64,000 bases of DNA from Pleodorina starrii (GCA_030267565.1 BRXU01000013.1:1-64000), one strand, 5' to 3'; shown: positions 22,607 to 34,360, numbered from the stretch's first letter. The notes: generated from the sequence alone by a model not told the origin. Program-made: numbers and translations.

Positions 22607-23284
22607 ATGGAAGGAAGTAGGCAGAAGGTAGGAAGGTATGAAGGTACGGTATCCGTGGGACCGGAGGGCCGCGTCCCGGGCAGCTGCACATCTGCACCGG
22701 TAAAGTGCGTTGGCTGCGTATTCTGGATGGGCCCGTACGGTAGTTGTGCCTTGTCGCTGTCCTGCTAATTTGCTGCCTTGTGGGCCGTTTTGTCCGGGTT
22801 CCGTCGTTCGCCTCCCCAGGCGCCGCTGCCTCCCGCCCCGCCGCCCATCGCTGCGGTTTTGCCCTTTGATAATTGCCGTCGTCCTCCGTCGTCCTCCGTC
22901 GTCCTGCGGTGACTAACAAGCCCGCCACGAATCTGTCTGTGAGCCCCACCGGTCGTTCGCGCGTTAGTCCGCCTTCGACATAAACGCACATGCCGTATTC
23001 GCAGCCGCTGATCATGAGGTACACCCACCCACACCCACACCCACACATACCGTAAATACACATACCCACCCACACCTACACCCACACTGCAGGGCCGGGA
23101 CGTGTGCTCGATGGGAAGGGCCAGCTATGCGCTCAAGTTCATGCAGGCAGCGGCGGAGGCGGCAGCGGCGGCAGCGGCGGAGGCGGCAGCGGAGGCGGGC
23201 CGGCTCTTCAGGAGCTGTGTTACGTGTTGGTGGTGGTGGAGTGCGAGCAGGGCCGGCCGTACACTGGGCAGCCCAGTACACTGA
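17429..23284 (+). CDS. Ankyrin-repeat protein gene (unit 2)
   Basis: Copy of 6445-12300 with all recognised exons intact: ankyrin exons 17429-17494, 17708-17813 and from 18006; long linker from 18530; 20210-20330; from 20712; 21733-21980 joined to 22335-22452; terminal exon 23093-23284 ending in TGA. The same uncertainties over internal exon limits apply. Confidence 0.65.
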
Positions 23285-26200
23285 AACCGCAGCGCCGGTC
23301 GCAAAGGGCGCAAATGACGTGTCGCGTCGCGTCGCTGGGTGGGTGGGTGGCTGGGTGGCTGGGTGGGCGTCCAGACCGGCCGCTGCAGGCTTTCTGTTCG
23401 GGGCAGGGAAGGACGGAGGGACGGAGACAGTTTTGGCCGAGGTCGCCGTCGCCGTCGGTTTGGGTTCCATAGCCGACAGCGAGGTCGCAGGCGAGGCACC
23501 GCCAGAGGCGAGAAACCAGCTGTAGACTGATCCGCGCGGGCTGTGTTGGCGCGTCCGGGATGTTTGACGAGGGCGGGGGGCGATTACGGCAGCTGCGGCA
23601 GAGGCAGTGGTGCGGTGCAGCTGCGTGTGTGTGTGTGTGTATATGTGTGTATGGCACGTGCCGCGCCTACGGTACGGTCGTCTGATCGGTGGCGTCTGCA
23701 GTGTGTGTGTCAGCACGCACCGCCCAACGGGCCCAGTCTGGCTGGGGTCCAGCAAGGCAACCTGACTCGTCCGGTGGAACGGCATCTTCAGCGCTCAGGC
23801 GTCGGTCCTTGGGACCGATTGCCGGTCAGTGTGAAAAGCGATCGGCAGTGACGGACGGACGGACGGATGGACGGACGGACCCGCACAATCTGTTGAGGGG
23901 GCGGTTGCACAGCGCCGTCTACCGGGTATGGGTGAGCGCGCACGCAAAGAGGAAGAGGCAGCGCAGGCGTCAGGATTTCATTACGTGTGTTGATGTTTGC
24001 TGTGCATGTGTGGTGTGGAGTCATGTGGTGTTCGTCCGGGCCCCCACTCCCCGGATAGCCCCCAATCCCGAGGGCCGTTTGAAGCTTTTTCGATGGCCTC
24101 GATACGCATTAATGGGTTTGACAAACATTAGTTTGTAGGTGCGTGGGGAGCATGCGGAACACGCCGGATGCCCGTTGGCTGTGTACGGCCCTGCCGTACG
24201 CATCAACGACTTTCAAACCGTATCCGCTCCTGGAAAATACAAATACACGCGAGTACACAGAAATCCTGCAGGAGGTTGTTGGCAACGCTGCGCTTCCAGT
24301 TCCGGTCAAGGGCGCCTGACGCGCCCGGACGCGGAGGGCACACCCCCCAGCACTGACCGCCGCAAGTCGACCCATCTGCCCTGCCCGCCGTCTCCGTCCC
24401 CCCGCTGCGGTATCGTCTTTGTATCCCCTGCCCGCCGGTACCGATCGGGTGCCGAGACGGAAAGGACGCATAACCCGTATTGCACACATCCAGCAACGCT
24501 GAAAAATGCAAGCATACGGCAACTTCATGACATTTGAGTCATAACGGCTTTAACGAACCCACCAACCAATTCATCGCGCGTGTGGGCGCACAATACGCGC
24601 CGCCCGCCTGCCGCGCTGCCGACTGCCCAACTGCTCATTTTGCGCCACTTCCGCTGCATCACCCCCGATCCTTGACTGGACACGCACACCTGCTCCTGCC
24701 CCTGCCACCTGCTCCTGCTCCGCACACCCACACCCACATCCGCCCGCCGTTGGGCTCGGGCCACGAACGCACAGCGACGTCCACCGCCTGCTGCTCTGCG
24801 TCCAAACACACTGCTGCCTCTGCATGCTGCCTGCTGCCTGGCCTGCTGCCTGGCGCGCTACCTTCGCCGCTTCACCCCCAAAGGGCCCAAAGGCCCGCGG
24901 GGGGCTGCTGCTGCTGCTTCGGTGAGATTGACCGCGACGGAAGCGCGTCACCTCCCATGAGCACCTAGCCCGTAGTGGCTGGGTCTTTCCTTTTCTGTTC
25001 GTTTGTATGGGGGGTTGGGGGCACGAACCCCCCCACCCACGTAACACCCGCCCCTTCCCCGTGCGCTGCCCTTCACTGGCACTTCTTGCCCGGCATCACC
25101 CCTGCCATCTTGCCATCGCGGGGTACCCCTCATGCATGTGGGTACCTCGCGCAGCCGGTGCGGTGGGGAGCCAACACGTTGGCCCGCCCCCGGTCTGCAT
25201 CCCCTTCCTCCTCCCCCACCCCCTTGCACCTCTCCGTCTGGTTTCCCTCCCTCCCTCCTCCCGCCCCGCCGATTCCTTCGCCCGACCCGCCCTGCCCCGT
25301 GCCACCTTCGCCAGTCGACATCGCGTCACCTCTGCCCCCTCCCATCCTGCCGTCGTTCTCCCCTCGCTTCGTCCTCGCCCATTCCCCCTTTGCCTCCTCG
25401 TCCTCCCTCCCTGCCCCGCGATCCGTTCCACTCGCCTCCAGCCGCTGTCCCTTCGCCGTTCTCCTTGTCGTTGTCCCTGCATTTCTCTTTCCCTCTGCCC
25501 TTTCTTCTCTGCCGTTCGCCGCCCTGCCGTCGTACTTTTTGCCCTTCCGTATCCCTTTCTTGTTCGCGCCGCTCCCCCACCCCGCCCTCTTTTGCGCTGC
25601 GTCGCCGCCCCAGCTCGTTCGTGGGTTTCCGTGTGTGTTCTTGCCTCGCTTGCCTGCCTGTTCGCTCCTTGCCTCGCTGACATTGCCGTTTAACATTGCT
25701 CTTACTCACACCCTTCCTTCGCCTCTTCCCGATTCCTTTCCTCCACTGAGCGCAGGTGAGTAAGCCATCCTTCCTTTTGTGCTGTCCGGGCTGTGCGTCC
25801 GTGTTGGTCTTGTGCTGTCGTGTGCCGGTCTGTTTGGGGTTGGTCGGCGGCGACGCGGCCGCGCGCTGGTAACTGCGCTGCTTTCCCCGGGCCGTTCTAA
25901 TTACCCACCCACACCCACACACGTCCGATAAGCGCCGTAATTTCACGACGGCGCACTTGGTCCTCGTGTCCCTTCCGAACGTGAATACGGCTGATGCTTT
26001 ATACGGCAGCTTCACGTGAATACGGCTGATGCCTAGTACGGCAGCTAAACTATTTCATTCACGCGGTCGGACTCCTCGGTCAACTCAAGATGAACACAAC
26101 AACAACAACAACAATAATAATAACAACAACCCGGTCGTACTTCGTACGGTACACGGGTCGCCGTAACCCGCACCGCACCTCCGCCAGCCACCGCCGCCAA

Positions 26201-26299
26201 AGCCACCGCCGCCAAAGCCGTCGTCGCCGCCGCCCGCGGCCGCGCTCGTAACAGCCGCCCCCGCCCTCCGTCCCCCGCCCCCCCGCTTCCATCACCCGG
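23285..26299. other. Tail-to-tail spacer across the unit 2/3 junction
   Basis: Same content as 12301-15317, with the unit boundary at 23465. No gene is supported. Confidence 0.5.
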
Positions 26300-27975
26300 T
26301 CACGCGGCGCGCATCGCCTTCTCCCGCCACTGCTTGCTCTGTCGCTTCTCCGCCGCCTGATGCACCCGGTCCGAAACCTCCGGCCGCACCGTATCCCAGG
26401 GCCGCTCCGGCGCGCACTCCTGCACCATAAACTCCAGCGTGACGCCCTCCCGCAGACCCACCGCGCCGCGCCCCTGCGGCCCCCCCAGCAGCCGCTCAGC
26501 TTCCCGCATCGCCTGCATGAACACCGCCGACGTCGCCCGCGCCCCTTCCCGGACAAAACAGAGGTCCCTGCCCGCGTCCAGCATTTCCCGCCGGGCCTGG
26601 AGCGGCGGTAGGAGGGTGCAGAGGGCGAGGGGTGAGCCGGACGAAGTGGCGGAACCCCCTCACACACCAGCCACAGTGGATAACCCCCATGCACCAGCCA
26701 CCAGCCACCACATACACACACCAAGGAACGGATGTAGGGGAGGCGGAGGGGGGGGGGTAATCGTTGGTTTGGGGCTCGAAGAGATGCCTGCTCCAGCCCC
26801 GGAGACGGGCCGTGGCGGGACCGCGGCCGTCGGCTGTCGTTTGGAAGTGGGCGTCCGTAAGAGCGGCGGTGGGCCCATGGACGGTTCAATACTAGCGGAG
26901 ATACCTACCTACCAGCCCTCCCTACCAGCCCTACCTACCAGCTGTCAGAACACGCGGCTCGCTCCCCTGTGTGTGTGCTCCGCTGCTTGCCTGCCGGCGC
27001 TGTGTGCGCCCTGGGTGGACTGGAGGAAGCGCCCCATTGGATGGAGGAGGAGGAGGACGGCGGCTCCGACGTCAGCACCGGCGGTTGCGGTCTCAGCAGC
27101 TGCCCCCGCAGCGCCTGCACGGTGAGCCAGCTGCTGGACGGCCGGTCCAGCGCCTCCAGCAGCTGAATCAAGCTGTGGAAGGCCTGTCGAGCGGGTGGAG
27201 GAGGAGGGGGAGGAGGAGGGGGAGGGGGAGGGGAGTAACCCGAAGATGATACCGCAGCGGAGGGACGTGGGCGACCGAATATTAACTCAGCGGGTGGTGG
27301 AGGTAAGAGGAGGCCACATCCGGTTACGGTCTGATATAAGATGTGAAGGAGCCGGGTGACAGCGGACAGAGGGCCCCAGAGGAACACGCTGGGCGGCGCG
27401 CTGGGCAGCGTGGCGGGGGGAGGGTTAGAGGGGAAGGGATGGAAGTGCAGCGTCGGCGGGGGTAAGGCTGTGGGCGTGCGCCGCACCGTCCGTGCGTCCG
27501 TGAGTCGGTTCGTGGGAGGAGGGAGGAGGGAGAGCGGCGACACGAACTCTGACTCAGACGGGAGGGGCAGCAGCGGCAGGCCGCGACTGCACGCGTGTGG
27601 TGGACCGCGGGGACAACCAACGAACCAACCAACCAACGGAACCACCAACCGCTGAAAACTACCTACCCACGCACCCACCCGTCGCGCGACCTCGGCGTCC
27701 GCCTCGGCCCGCAGCAGCAGCTTCCGCTGCCTCCTCGCTGTCTCCGCATCATCCTGACCCCCTGCAGGAAGCTGCTGTTGCTGTTGCTGTAGTTGCTGTT
27801 GCTGCCCTGGAGTCGGAGTAGGAGTCGGAGCAGGTGGGGGTGGGGCCGGGGAGGGAAACACAGTCCGCAGGGGCAAGAAGTACCGATCAACCAAGTAATG
27901 ACGGACGATGGTGGCTGCTTTGTTCGGTTGGTCCAAGTGTGGGCCATCGAGGAACCGTCTCTGTCCGTCCATCAC
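26300..27975 (-). CDS. Minus-strand gene of unknown function (unit 3)
   Basis: Full copy in the truncated unit (exons 27975-27679, 27183-27079, 26596-26300). It is complete even though its divergent partner is broken, so this copy could show whether the minus-strand gene works on its own. Confidence 0.55.
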
Positions 27976-28410
27976 TCAACCTGGCGCCTCGCTCAAAGCT
28001 TGCCCGAAAGAAGGAATTCCTAGAAGATGCCCTGGTCATTCTATTTTCCGTGTGCTTATTTTCCGTGAGGACGAAACCGCGTACTAGAACGAGAAGGTAG
28101 CAACGAGGCCGACTGCCTGCGAGTTGATATACGCCGCAATAAGTATCGCTGAACCGCCAAACAAACACGAAAAGGCGAGAAAACAACGGGGAACAATGCT
28201 GCGGGGAGCTGGTGTCGTACTTTCATCACTTTCAGGGTGACCAATGTACGGCGCATGGTTTACAAGGTTTACGGCGCAGCTCTCTTCTTGTACGTATGCC
28301 TTGATTGAATTTTCAGACGGTGCATACTTTCCAAAGCATGCAATGTGCAAGTTGTAAGATGCCTGCGTCAGGACTCTAGGTAGCTGAAGATTCCTGCGTC
28401 AGGACTCTAG
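27976..28410. promoter_or_regulatory. Divergent promoter region (unit 3)
   Basis: Same as 6010-6444, with the A variant (GAATTTTCAG) of unit 1. It is expected still to drive the truncated ankyrin gene downstream. Confidence 0.35.
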
Positions 28411-30847
28411 GCAGCTGAGGCAGCCGGATACGAGGGACAGCCGTTGCACATAGCAGCGGCCGTCGGCCATGTCGAGGTGCGCTGTGTTGGGCAAACCGCC
28501 CCCGTGGACGGCAGCCATGCCCCCCATTCGCCCCATCAGCCTGACAGCTTCCCTGCTCCTCCTCACAAACCACACGTGCAGCTTAATGCTGCCCCAAACC
28601 CAACCCGCCTCTCCATTCCTTCGCTGCGGTACCCGGCTTTTTCTTGACCCGGCTCTCCATTTCCCTCCACTTCTCGTGCCGGCCTGCAGCGTGTTTCGGA
28701 GCTGGTCAACGGCCGGTCCAGCTTGGGGATCACCCCGCTGATTTTGGCGGCGGAGAAGGACGCGGCGGATGCGGTCAGGTACCTGCTCTCCGTGGGTGAG
28801 TGGCTGGTTGGAATCCGGGTGGGGGTCCGGCGGGGGGGAGGCGGCGGGTGTTGGGGTATCGGGTGTGTTCGGTTGAGCTTGGAGAGGAGGGCATGCGTGC
28901 AGTAGTGCCTGAACGGGGTCTCCTTGGCCCACGGAGAGCGGTACCGGTCCTGGAGATGACGATGAGACCGCACCCCGCAACCCGCAGGCGCTGATCCCTG
29001 GCTGGGCGACCACGAGGGCCGCATCCCGGCCCACCACGCGGCCAAGGCGGGGGCCATCCGGGCGCTGCAGATGGGGGCTGAGGGGCGCAGGGGCCGGTGG
29101 ACCGGGGCTGGGACAGGGAAGGGCAGGGAGGACTTCAGGGGCCGGTCCAGGGAGGGGGTGCGTGGGGGAGCCGGACTCCCCGGCCCTTCCCCACCTACCG
29201 CAGCCTCCCAGCCCACACCAGCCACCAGGGCTGTCACTGTCGCTATGGCGGGCACCAACCACTCCCTCACCCCTTGCCTCCCTCCCGCCCTCCCTCGCGA
29301 AGTGAAGCGCCTCTCCCCCGTCGGTCGGTCCCCCCCGTCACGCCCCGCCGATGCCACCCAAGGCTCCTGTCGCCCCGGCGTCTCCCTCGTTATCCCCCTG
29401 CCCCCTCTACATCTCTGGCCGCAAGGTTCGTCTACGCCACGTGGGCCAACCGCCAGTCCGCCATGATGGTGCTCATCGGCTTGGACGCAAACTTCATCAC
29501 CAGATCGGCCGGTGGCGGCAACGGCGGCGGCAGCAATGGCGGCGGCAGCAACAGCGGTGGCTGCAGCGGTGACTGCATCATCATCGCCGTTCTCGTCCCA
29601 AGGTGTGCAGATGTCGTCCGCGCCGGCATCGCCGTCTCCGGAGAAGGCGGCAGTGGTTGGGTCCACGGCGATATGCGGCGCCAGCGTCGCGCCGGCGTCG
29701 AGCATCGGCGTAGGGGCAACGGCGAGCCTTCTTCCAGCGGCTGCCGCCGTGTCCGCGACCACCACCGCCGCCGCTCCACGAACCCTTGTGGCCGCCAGCA
29801 CCAGCACCACCAACGCCGCCGCGATGGAGGGAATGCCCTTTGGCGATTTACACGCGTCAGACTCGCCCGGGAAGGCGGCGGCGGCGGGTTTGGCGTCGCC
29901 GCTGCCGCGGCAGAGGGCTCAGACGCCTTCGGATGGCGGCGGTAGCCGTGGCAGCGGCAGCGGTAGCGGTAGCGAGGCAGGCGCGACCCATGGGTCCTTC
30001 CCACAAGGCCACATGACCCCCGAGGAGCTGCAGCGGCGGAAGGCCAGGGAGGAGAAGCGCGCTCAGCGGCGGCTGATGTTCAGTCCAGACGGGGAGGTGC
30101 TCAAGTCGTCGCCAACGCCGCCGCGGCGGCCTGCCGTGGTACCCCAGATCAGCGCCTGGCGCCAGGAGACTTTGGCTCCGCTGCTGTGGCAGCGGCTCCG
30201 GAACCGCCGCCGGTGCCTGCGGCTGACCCGGCGTCAGCGGTGGCGTATGTGGCGGCAAGCGCAGGTGACGTCTGACGTGCCGCCGCCGCTTCCCAGTCGT
30301 CCGACGAGATGGGACGCCAGCAATGCCGCTGCCGCTGGTGGTGCTGGCGGCGGCGGCGTCGCCGCGGAGCGCTTGGCGTCGGACTTGGCGGCGGCGTCGG
30401 ACTTGGCGGCGGCGGCGGCGGCAGTCATGCAGGAATTTGCTGACGCCTTGGCCGCTGCACGTAGCCGGGCGTCCGCCGCTACCGCACTGCGCAGCGACCC
30501 GGGCGGCGCTGCCGCTGTTGCTGTTGCTGTTGCTGCTGCTGAGGCTGAGGCTGAAGCTGAGGCTGAAGCTGCTGACGCTGCACCGGGCGCGGCAGCGGCG
30601 GTCGGCGCCTCCCAGCCCTTCCTTCCGCCACCTCCACCGCCCCCGGCACCACCGCCACCGCCAATGCACGACGGGGCATCCATTCTTCAGCAGCAGCAGT
30701 CGGGCGACGAGCGCACCCGGCTGGACGAGGCAACGCGTTTCGGCGGCGTCCTGCAGCGGCCGGGGCTGCTGGCGGCGCATCCGGGCAGCTGGGAGGGGCT
30801 GCTGATGCGGGCGGAGGAGGAGAGGGCGAGGAGTCATGGGGGCCTAG
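28411..30847 (+). pseudogene. Ankyrin-repeat gene, 3' truncated at the array end (unit 3)
   Basis: Ankyrin exons (28411-28476, 28690-28795, from 28988) and the long Ala-rich frame (from 29512) are intact, but the gene breaks at about 30848, near the donor that closes this exon in full copies (GAG|GTGGGG, 8902 in unit 1). The frame runs on 18 residues past the glycine pair at 30839-30844 into satellite sequence and stops at 30901-30903. All downstream exons (the AQLALMG..., LLLRWLHFV... and LRLRLSVHRGH... segments) are missing. If transcribed it would give only ankyrin repeats plus the linker. Confidence 0.8.
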
Positions 30848-30962
30848 ATGGATGGAAGAGATCTGGATGCCGGCTTCGGGCTTGGTCTGGCTTCACGCTG
30901 TGAGCTTAACGGACGCAGCATTAAAGGCCCCTCCCAGGGCGCGACCCTGGCATACGGAGCCT

Positions 30963-30990
30963 GTATGGAGTGCCGTACGGCACTCCATAC
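30963..30990. repeat. Perfect 28-bp palindrome
   Basis: Arms GTATGGAGTGCCGT and ACGGCACTCCATAC are exact reverse complements with no spacer. Confidence 0.95.
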
Positions 30991-31320
30991 CGCTCAAAAG
31001 GGCAAGATACGACAATGGATGGAGCCACTGCAGCGTTGGACGGGGGAAGAGAAGCCACACCACACCACACAAGCGGGGGGAACCCGACCCACACATACAC
31101 ACAGGAAGGCAAGGCAAGGCAAGGCATGGCAGGCACTCCCCATGGTGCCCGTAGCTTCGGAGGGTAAGAAGGGAGAGGACAGAGCATAGGTCGGGCTGGC
31201 AGCCAGGCAGGCAGACAGCCAGGCCGGCACTGTACTGCACTGTCGGGCTTCAAGCTGTGAGCTTAACCCCTTACGCAGCAGAAAAAGCCCCTCCCAGGGC
31301 GCGACCCTGGCATACGGAGC

Positions 31321-31352
31321 CTGTATGGAGTGCCGTACGGCACTCCATACAG
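31321..31352. repeat. Perfect 32-bp palindrome
   Basis: Same palindrome as 30963-30990, extended by CT/AG on its outer ends so that 32 bp are fully self-complementary. Confidence 0.95.
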
Positions 31353-31749
31353 CTCAGAAGGGCAAGATACGACATTGGATGGAACCACTGCAGCGTCGGA
31401 CCAGCAGCCCAACCATGCATCCAGCCTGCCAGCCAGCCATCCATGCAGGCCCTCAGGCTTCCGCATCAGGCCAGGCTGCGCCATAAGGCAGGCACAGCCA
31501 CACCACACCTGCGGAGGGCAGGGTATATGGGTTGAGGGGAGGGGGCAGGGGTTGGGTGGGGGGCGGTGGGCGGAGAGGGGAAAAGTGGGGCTAATGGGGA
31601 GGAGAGGGGGCGTGGGGGAGGGACTCGGCCCACACATACACACAGGCAAGGCACGGCAAATTACGGCAAGGCAAGGCGCACTCCCCATGGTGCGGAGGGG
31701 GAGGAGGAGAGGGCTGGTGGGGGAGGGACTCGGCCCACACATACACACA

Positions 31750-31852
31750 GGCAAGGCAAGGCAAGGCAAGGCAAGGCAAGGCAAGGCAAGGCAAGGCAAG
31801 GCAAGGCAAGACAAGGCAAGGCAAGGCAAGGCAAGGCAAGGCAAGACAAGGC
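31750..31852. repeat. (GGCAA)n block 1
   Basis: About 20 GGCAA pentamers with two GACAA variants. Counterpart of 33137-33233, which has fewer units. Confidence 0.95.
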
Positions 31853-32349
31853 ACTCCCCATGGTGCCCCGGAGCCCGGAGCTTCGGAGGGTAAGAAAAGA
31901 TAGGACAGCGCCTTGATCGGGCTGACAGCCAGGCAGCCAGGCAAGGCACTGTACTACACCGTACGGCACGCGCACCCGTCCCTCCGCAGAACACAAGCAG
32001 CACTGCACCCCTCCTCCGGTGACTCACCATGGGCCAGTGGCTGAGACGGGCTGAGGGAAGGGACGGAGCGGGGGAAGGGAAGTCACATCACACCACACCA
32101 CACCAGCCCAGCTCCAACCATGCATCCAGCCCAGCCTGCCAGCCATCCATGCAGGCCACCAGGCTTCCGCCTTCAGGCCAGGCTGCGACACGCCATCACG
32201 CCGATGCACAGCAGCGCCATGCTGCGGAGGGCAGGGTATTTGGGCGGAGCGGGAGGGGGCAGGGGTTGGGTCGATGGGGCGGAGGTAGGGTGCGGAGGGG
32301 GAGGAGGAGAGGGGGCGTGGGGGAGGGACTCGGCCTTCGCATACACACA

Positions 32350-32393
32350 GGCAAGGCAAGGCAAGGCAAGGCAAGGCAAGGCAAGGCAAGGCA
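32350..32393. repeat. (GGCAA)n block 2
   Basis: About nine GGCAA pentamers passing into GGCAC and then GGGAA. Counterpart of 33732-33770. Confidence 0.95.
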
Positions 32394-32404
32394 CGGGAAG
32401 GCAC

Positions 32405-32587
32405 GGGAAGGGAAGGGAAGGGAAGGGAAGGGAAGGGAAGGGAAGGGAAGGGAAGGGAAGGGAAGGGAAGGGAAGGGAAGGGAAGGGAAGGGAAGGGAAG
32501 GGAAGGGAAGGGGGAAGGGAAGGGGGAAGGGAAGGGGGAAGGGAAGGGGGAAGGGAAGGGGGAAGGGAAGGGGGAAGGGAAGGGAGA
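32405..32587. repeat. Homopurine (GGGAA)n tract 1
   Basis: 183 bp without a pyrimidine on the plus strand: GGGAA pentamers followed by a GGGGGAAGGGAA higher-order pattern. Confidence 0.95.
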
Positions 32588-32849
32588 TAGAAAAGAGAGA
32601 GAGATGCTGCGGAGGGCAGGGTATTTGGGTTTGGGGGAGGGGGCAGGGGTTGGGTCGGTGGGTGGGCGCGAAGGGGGGGAGGAGAGGGCTGGTGGGGAGG
32701 AGAGGCGGCGGGGGAGGCACTCAGCCTTCGCATACACACAGGCAGTGGCTGTGGCAGTGCAGTACAGTGCGGAGGGGTGGTCGGAGGGGGGGCGCGAAGG
32801 GGGGGAGGAGAGGGCTGGTGGGGAGGAGAGGCGGCGGAGAGAGAGGCGG

Positions 32850-32850
<1 letters not shown>

Positions 32851-32893
<43 letters not shown>
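32851..32893. repeat. (GA)n tract
   Basis: Almost uninterrupted GA dinucleotides over 43 bp, at the end of the first copy of the 1.38-kb duplication. It is absent from the second copy. Confidence 0.9.
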
Positions 32894-32896
<3 letters not shown>

Positions 32897-33136
32897 TGCG
32901 GAGGGCAGGGTATATGGGTTGAGGGGAGGGGGCAGGGGTTGGGTGGGGGGTGGTGGGCGGAGAGGGGAAAAGTGGGGCTAATGGGGAGGAGAGGGGGCGT
33001 GGGGGAGGGACTCGGCCCACACATACACACAGGCAAGGCACGGCAAATTACGGCAAGGCAAGGCGCACTCCCCATGGTGCGGAGGGGGAGGAGGAGAGGG
33101 CTGGTGGGGGAGGGACTCGGCCCACACATACACACA

Positions 33137-33233
33137 GGCAAGGCAAGGCAAGGCAAGGCAAGGCAAGGCAAGGCAAGGCAAGGCAAGGCAAGACAAGGCA
33201 AGGCAAGGCAAGGCAAGGCAAGGCAAGACAAGG
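33137..33233. repeat. (GGCAA)n block 3
   Basis: Second-copy equivalent of 31750-31852, slightly shorter. Confidence 0.95.
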
Positions 33234-33731
33234 CACTCCCCATGGTGCCCCGGAGCCCGGAGCTTCGGAGGGTAAGAAAAGATAGGACAGCGCCTTGATC
33301 GGGCTGACAGCCAGGCAGCCAGGCAAGGCACTGTACTACACCGTACGGCACGCGCACCCGTCCCTCCGCAGAACACAAGCAGCACTGCACCCCTCCTCCG
33401 GTGACTCACCATGGGCCAGTGGCTGAGACGGGCTGAGGGAAGGGACGGAGCGGGGGAAGGGAAGTCACATCACACCACACCACACCAGCCCAGCTCCAAC
33501 CATGCATCCAGCCCAGCCTGCCAGCCATCCATGCAGGCCACCAGGCTTCCGCCTTCAGGCCAGGCTGCGACACGCCATCACGCCGATGCACAGCAGCGCC
33601 ATGCTGCGGAGGGCAGGGTATTTGGGCGGAGCGGGAGGGGGCAGGGGTTGGGTCGATGGGGCGGAGGTAGGGTGCGGAGGGGGAGGAGGAGAGGGGGCGT
33701 GGGGGAGGGACTCGGCCTTCGCATACACACA

Positions 33732-33770
33732 GGCAAGGCAAGGCAAGGCAAGGCAAGGCAAGGCAAGGCA
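33732..33770. repeat. (GGCAA)n block 4
   Basis: Second-copy equivalent of 32350-32393. Confidence 0.95.
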
Positions 33771-33791
33771 CGGGAAGGCACGGGAAGGCAC

Positions 33792-34019
33792 GGGAAGGGA
33801 AGGGAAGGGAAGGGAAGGGAAGGGAAGGGAAGGGAAGGGAAGGGAAGGGAAGGGAAGGGAAGGGAAGGGAAGGGAAGGGAAGGGAAGGGAAGGGAAGGGA
33901 AGGGAAGGGGAAGGGAAGGGGGAAGGGAAGGGGGAAGGGAAGGGGGAAGGGAAGGGGGAAGGGAAGGGGGAAGGGAAGGGGGAAGGGAAGGGGGAAGGGA
34001 AGGGGGAAGGGAAGGGAGA
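33792..34019. repeat. Homopurine (GGGAA)n tract 2
   Basis: 228 bp of pure A/G on the plus strand, expanded relative to tract 1. Confidence 0.95.
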
Positions 34020-34154
34020 TAGAAAAGAGAGAGAGATGCTGCGGAGGGCAGGGTATTTGGGTTTGGGGGAGGGGGCAGGGGTTGGGTCGGTGGGTGGGCG
34101 CGAAGGGGGATGAGAAGGGGAGGAGAGGGGGCGGAGGGGTGGGGCGGAGGGAAA

Positions 34155-34262
34155 GGGAAGTGGCAGTGGCAGTGGCAGTGGCAGTGGCAGTGGCAGTGGC
34201 AGTGGAAGGGAAGTGGCAGTGGAAGGGGAAGTGGCAGTGGAAGGGGAAGGCGAAGTGGAAGG
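34155..34262. repeat. (GTGGCA)n run
   Basis: Hexamer GTGGCA repeats that pass into GTGGAAGGGGAA variants at the right end of the satellite. Confidence 0.9.
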
Positions 34263-34307
34263 GGTTCGGGGACAGCTGCTGCGTCTGCGGCTGTGTCACT
34301 CTTCCAA

Positions 34308-34360
34308 AGCAACCCACATTGCAAGCCCAACCCACATTGCAAGCCCAACCCACATTGCAT
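34308..34360. repeat. Short tandem repeat of AACCCACATTGCAAGCCC
   Basis: Three copies (the last partial) of an 18-bp unit. Confidence 0.85.

Larger units (their letters stand above)
12481..23464 (+). repeat. Array 1, unit 2 (10,984 bp)
   Basis: Complete second copy. It differs from unit 1 by one extra GT in the microsatellite near 12655 and by A to C at 17327 in the divergent promoter, a change shared with unit B (53830) but not with units 1, 3 or A. Add 10,984 to unit 1 coordinates to find sub-features. Confidence 0.97.
23465..30847 (+). repeat. Array 1, unit 3, truncated (about 7.38 kb)
   Basis: Third copy, identical in layout up to GGGGGCCTAGA at about 30838-30848, where unit 1 continues AGCTTCGG and this copy switches to TGGATGGAAGAG. 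The unit therefore stops inside the ankyrin gene, near the end of its long central open frame. The remaining 3.6 kb is absent and the modular satellite follows. Offset from unit 1 is +21,966. Confidence 0.95.
30885..31400. repeat. Direct repeat pair carrying palindromes, about 360-bp period
   Basis: The block GCTGTGAGCTTAAC ... CCCCTCCCAGGGCGCGACCCTGG ... CCACTGCAGCG occurs at about 30898-31033 and 31255-31395 with scattered differences. Each copy holds a small hairpin (CAGGG-CGCGA-CCCTG) and a perfect palindrome of 28 or 32 bp. Confidence 0.85.
30848..34270. repeat. Modular GGCAA/GGGAA satellite
   Basis: This 3.4-kb block is made of recurring boxes: TGCGGAGGGCAGGGTAT (31510, 32222, 32606, 32897, 33605, 34039), an ACTCGGCC-CATACACACAGGCAAGG box (near 31093, 31634, 31738, 32338, 32730, 33018, 33122, 33719), a CTTCGGAGGGTAAGAA box (31155, 31879, 33262), and pentamer runs. 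A 1.38-kb tandem duplication (31509-32895 and 32896 to about 34105) covers most of it. The long open frames on both strands translate the pentamers and are not genes. Confidence 0.9.

Noticed and set aside
34272..34298. GCTGCGTCTGCGGCTGT shared with the ankyrin gene exon near 10879
   Set aside because: A 17-base match in GC-rich, codon-like sequence without flanking similarity is not enough to call a remnant of the array unit.
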